The notes beneath the pieces are model-generated. The model searched no databases, was not told where the DNA came from, and was given only the letters and a program-made list of their open reading frames with translations. Shown here one piece after another: positions 61,030-64,000 of a DNA stretch of 64,000 bases. How positions within the stretch are numbered: the stretch's first letter is position 1; each line of letters opens with the position of its first letter. This DNA is from Actinoallomurus sp963799975 (GTDB lineage: Bacteria; Actinomycetota; Actinomycetes; Streptosporangiales; Streptosporangiaceae): positions 4,030,001 through 4,094,000 of the forward strand of contig CAWCZF010000006.1 in the NCBI GenBank assembly GCA_963799975.1. Direction: 5' to 3'. Position numbers and translations under genes: made by a program.

Positions 61030-63995
61030 CCCCCCGACACCACCGGGAACGACACCACGCCCGTCCCGCGCGTCGAGGGATGTCGTGTCGTCGCCACCCG
61101 TCTCGCCGATGTCACCGACAACGCCGGCGGACGCGGCGGCCCGGCGGACGCGGCGGCCCCGGCGGACGCGGCAGTGCCGGGGGTGCCGGGGGTCGCGGCG
61201 GTGCCGGCGGCGTCAGCGCCGCGGCCGCCGCCGGTAGGAGCGGCACCACTGCGGACGTTGTCCTCGCTGGTGTCATCGTCCTGGACGAGCCCACTGGCGT
61301 CCAGCATCGCCCGATCGTCGTCGGAGGGGGTCTCGTCGGCCGCCCCCAGGTCGCTGGTCTCGTCCCAGGCCGGCGCGCCGATCGCCTCGAGCGCCTCCGC
61401 GGCGGACCACGCCACGGTGTCGAGCGGCGACACCCCTTCGTCGGTCAGGCGGCGCTCGCCGACCGCAGACGGAGCCGCCTCGTCATTCTCGTGCCGCTCG
61501 GCCGGTTCGGCCGGTTCGGCGACCACGGAAGCCGAGCCGTCCGCCGCCGGAGGAACCGCGGCGTCGCGTCCCCCCGAACCCGCCGCAGATCCGCCCGCCC
61601 CAGAGACGGACGAGGCCGTCGGCCTGTACGCGCCGGTCCCCGACTCCGCCACGGTGGCAGACGGCGGCGGCGATGCCCCCTCGTCCGCCGCGGACCACGC
61701 CCGCGTGGCGGGTGCCGACGCACCCGTGTCAACGCCTTCGCTCGCGAACCGCGCCTCGACCGCAAGAGACTCCCCCGCCGCGCGCTGCGCTTCCGAAGCA
61801 GACCATTGCTCTGCCGCGGCGGGTACGTCCGTCGCGGATCGCGCTTCTGCCGCAGACCATGCCTCCGCCCCGGCCTGCGGCCCCGCCGCCCGCGGGTCCG
61901 TCGCGGACCCGGGTTCGGAGACCGGTGGCAGCGGAATCGCCCGACCCGCCTCACGCTCGCCCGCACCCGACGCGCCGCCCGCGCCCTCACCCGCACCAGA
62001 CCACGCCTGCGCAGCAGGGGACGACGCGTCAGGAGCCTCGGCCCCCGACCAAGCCTGAACACCAAGCGGTGGTGGTGTGTCGGAGGGTTCAACCCCCGAC
62101 CAGCCCTGCCCAGCCGAGGCCGGCGGCGTATCAGAAGGCTCAACTCCCGACCAAGCCTGCCCAGTCGACGGTGGCGGCGTGTCGGAGGCCTCAGTCCCAG
62201 ACCAGCCCTGCCCAGCCGACGGCGGCGTGTCAGAAGGCTCAGCCCCCGACCATGCCTTTGTCGCCGGAGGCAACGGGATCGCCCGACCCGGCTCGCGCTC
62301 GCCCGAACCCGGCGCGCCGGTCGCGCCCCCACCTGCACCCGACCACGCCTGTCCGGCAGGCGACGATGTACCGGGGCGCTCGGCTCCCGGCCACGGCTGA
62401 GCGGCGGGCGGCGGCGTGTCGGAGGGCTCGGCGCCCGACCATGCCTGTGTCGCGGGGGGCAATGGGATCGCTCGGCCGGGTTCGCGCGCGCTCGAACCCG
62501 GCGTTCCCGTTTCGCGCTCGCTCGAACTCGACGTTCCCGCCTCGCGGGCGTCCGTTCCGGACCACACCCGCGTCGCCGGAGGAGACGCAGGCGGGCTCTG
62601 CTCCGCCGGGCCCGTCCCATGCCACGCTTCCGTGGCGGGGGGCGGCGAGGTGTCCGCGGGTTCGTCCGATCCCGGCCAAGCCTCGGTCGCGGGCGGCGGC
62701 CCCATCGCGTGCCCGCCGGTACCGGACCAGGCACGAGTCGCCGGCGGCGCCGCGGGTCGACCAGGTGCCTCGGCTTCGGCGCCCCGCCACGCCTCGGTCG
62801 CAGGCGGCGGAGTCACCCTCCCGGGTGTCCCAGGTCCGGCCTGGGGTTCGAGGCCCTCGGCCCCGGACCATGCCTGGGTCGCCGGAGGTGTACCCGGCGG
62901 ACGCTCGCCTGTGCCCGACCACGCCTCCGTCGCAGGAGGCGAACCAGGAGTACCCGGCGCACGCTCGGCCGTTCCCGACCACGCCTCCGTCGCAGGAGGC
63001 GAAGCAGGAGTACCGGTGGTTCCTCCGGCACTGCCGCCTGCCACACCAGCGCCGCCGCCACCCGCACCGGCACCGGCCGACCAGGCGGGTGACTCGGGGT
63101 GGCCCGGCTGGGCTTCGTCCCATGCCTCCGACGAAGGCGGCACGGCGGCGGCGGGCGGGGACGACGGGGCGGCCCAGGCCGGTGCCTGGCCCGGAGGGCC
63201 GGTCGGCGGGCGCTGGGCCAGCGACGGGACGCTGGGTGTGGGGTCGGCCAAGCCCGGGTTCGAGGGGTACTGCTTGGCGAGCGGCGCTATGCCCGGGGCC
63301 GGTGAGGCCGATTCGGAGGAGGACGAGGCCGACGTCGCGCGGCGGGGGCCGATGATTTCGGCCAGGATCGCGACCGAGGACGGGAAGCCGCGCGGCCGGG
63401 CCGGGATGCCGCCGCCGAGGCGGCACCACGCGAGGTCCGCGCCGTACATCGTGGCCAGGAGTGTGTTGCGCGCGGCGGGGCCGGCCTCGTCCATGTGCTC
63501 GCGCAGGGGGCGTGGCACGCGGTCGCCCTCCGGCCAGAAGCGGCGCAGTGGATGGTCCGGCTGGGTCAGCATCGCCCGCATCACCTCGCCGACCTGCGGG
63601 TCCAGCCAGCCGATGACCTGGCTGGAGACCTCCTGGCGTACGACCGCCAGGTCGGCGGCGAGGAGAGCGGCGGCGATCAGCCGTGGCTCGACGTAACCGC
63701 GTTCGGACGGGTCGCCGGCCGCGGGTGTCACGGCGGTGGCCAGGTCGTAGTAGCAGTTGCGGAAGTGCTCACCGGCCGACGCCTCGACGCGCAGGGCCGG
63801 GGCCAGGCTCGGCGGGCAGCGGGTGAGCCACTGCTGGACCACGGCCTGGTCGCCGTACGAGAGTGCGCCGTAGTCGACCGTGGGGTTCTGGAGCGTCACG
63901 CCGAGCATGGCGATCAGGGCGTCCGCGCGCGGCTGGAAGCGTACGTCCTCGCGCACGGCACTGGCCATCGCCCACATGGTGCGCAGGACGACCAC
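61026..63995 (-). CDS. long repeat-rich protein, N-terminus cut or near window edge
   Basis: 989 codons to the window edge region; the first GTG (63995) may not be the true start, as the frame is open to the end. Residues ~1-215 form a compact helical domain (ALSYGDQAVVQQWLTRCP; ADLAVVRQEVSSQVIGWLD). Then ~650 residues of Pro/Ala/Thr/Ser/Gly-rich sequence with dozens of PPATEAWSGTGE-like units (one repeat pair has 60-base DNA period at ~62,911-63,003), and an acidic end. It overlaps the EccA-like gene by four bases, so they work together. The role is unknown. Confidence 0.6.
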   Translation of the reverse strand: MVVLRTMWAMASAVREDVRFQPRADALIAMLGVTLQNPTVDYGALSYGDQAVVQQWLTRCPPSLAPALRVEASAGEHFRNCYYDLATAVTPAAGDPSERGYVEPRLIAAALLAADLAVVRQEVSSQVIGWLDPQVGEVMRAMLTQPDHPLRRFWPEGDRVPRPLREHMDEAGPAARNTLLATMYGADLAWCRLGGGIPARPRGFPSSVAILAEIIGPRRATSASSSSESASPAPGIAPLAKQYPSNPGLADPTPSVPSLAQRPPTGPPGQAPAWAAPSSPPAAAVPPSSEAWDEAQPGHPESPAWSAGAGAGGGGAGVAGGSAGGTTGTPASPPATEAWSGTAERAPGTPGSPPATEAWSGTGERPPGTPPATQAWSGAEGLEPQAGPGTPGRVTPPPATEAWRGAEAEAPGRPAAPPATRAWSGTGGHAMGPPPATEAWPGSDEPADTSPPPATEAWHGTGPAEQSPPASPPATRVWSGTDAREAGTSSSSERETGTPGSSAREPGRAIPLPPATQAWSGAEPSDTPPPAAQPWPGAERPGTSSPAGQAWSGAGGGATGAPGSGEREPGRAIPLPPATKAWSGAEPSDTPPSAGQGWSGTEASDTPPPSTGQAWSGVEPSDTPPASAGQGWSGVEPSDTPPPLGVQAWSGAEAPDASSPAAQAWSGAGEGAGGASGAGEREAGRAIPLPPVSEPGSATDPRAAGPQAGAEAWSAAEARSATDVPAAAEQWSASEAQRAAGESLAVEARFASEGVDTGASAPATRAWSAADEGASPPPSATVAESGTGAYRPTASSVSGAGGSAAGSGGRDAAVPPAADGSASVVAEPAEPAERHENDEAAPSAVGERRLTDEGVSPLDTVAWSAAEALEAIGAPAWDETSDLGAADETPSDDDRAMLDASGLVQDDDTSEDNVRSGAAPTGGGRGADAAGTAATPGTPGTAASAGAAASAGPPRPPALSVTSARRVATTRHPSTRGTGVVSFPVVSGG
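61400..63300 (-). repeat. coding repeats: TEAWSG-type 10-20-residue units
   Basis: Repeats inside the 61026 gene, mostly A-W-S-G-T/A with spacers of variable length (PPATEAWSGT, APPATRAWSGT). At ~62,911-63,003 two copies are almost identical over 33 bases, 60 bases apart. The tryptophan is strictly kept, suggesting selection on protein sequence. Confidence 0.7.
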
Positions 63996-64000
63996 GGCCG

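Noticed and set aside
61080..63355. Plus-strand frames of 560-967 codons opposite the repeat protein and the EccA-like gene
   Set aside because: Shadow frames produced by repeats and GC bias; Arg/Pro-rich without domains.
1..64000. tRNA, rRNA, insertion sequence, integrase or CRISPR array
   Set aside because: None recognised: no cloverleaf-type arms with CCA/GTTCRA boxes that I could support, no transposase motif and no spacer array. A covariance-model search would be decisive.

Overview
High-GC actinomycete chromosome with strong third-position GC, many GTG and TTG starts, and several apparently leaderless genes (a TANNNT box 6-8 bases before the start codon). A mycothiol synthase gene, a GlnR-type regulator, a Cys-rich leader peptide and a WXG100/type VII secretion system (T7SS) agree with this. 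The style suggests Streptosporangiales (Actinomadura or Thermomonosporaceae-like), but below class level that is a guess. From memory, the order of the core genes (Fur, nitrobindin, sulfurtransferase/DUF1416, glnR, mshD, pstSCAB, pit) resembles one block of the Streptomyces core chromosome, with the T7SS and toxin region lying inside it. No rRNA, tRNA, CRISPR array, IS element or integrase was recognised.

Layout. 1-6.3 kb: housekeeping genes (beta-keto acid cleavage enzyme fragment, dtd, a small membrane protein, fur-ygfZ, nitrobindin, a GIDE-domain protein, a DsrE protein, a secreted nuclease), plus an orphan plus-strand transcription unit with a 12-codon ORF at 3.1 kb. 6.5-12.8 kb: a HerA/FtsK-like ATPase, a membrane-anchored protein, a coiled-coil membrane protein and a Gln/Pro-rich membrane protein. 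13.6-29.2 kb: the T7SS core, with two mycosins, two WXG100 proteins, a Gly-rich PPE-like protein, EccB, two putative substrates, a YbaB-like protein, EccD and EccC. 29.4-37.1 kb: a YbaB-like gene, a small ORF and a 2,354-residue multidomain polymorphic toxin (WXG-like head, degenerate ADP-ribosyltransferase-like region, two GNAT domains, a zinc-peptidase motif). 37-43.5 kb: a WD40 protein, two small hypothetical proteins, a three-gene operon of membrane-anchored extracellular proteins and a polytopic membrane protein. 43.5-49.1 kb: a sulfur operon behind a leaderless Cys-rich leader peptide, a VapBC pair, a thioredoxin-like protein, an ECF sigma/anti-sigma pair, a DUF2993 lipid-binding protein and a MoaD-like protein. 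49.2-58.8 kb: glnR, three Pro-rich or small membrane proteins, mshD, a PHO box followed by pstSCAB, pit with its DUF47 partner, and csoR with its operator. 59-64 kb: an EccA-like AAA protein with degenerate P-loops and a long repeat-rich partner cut by the window edge.

Function. The T7SS core (EccB, EccC, EccD, mycosins; no EccE recognised here) probably exports the WXG100 proteins, the Gly-rich protein and the giant toxin. The phosphate block looks PhoP-controlled and the sulfur block looks cysteine-attenuated. Eight genes (dtd, eccC, mshD, pstS, pstC, pstA, pit, eccA-like) carry one-base frame changes in G/C runs, densest at 51.7-55.5 kb. Because protein-level conservation is kept on both sides, consensus error is more likely than gene decay.
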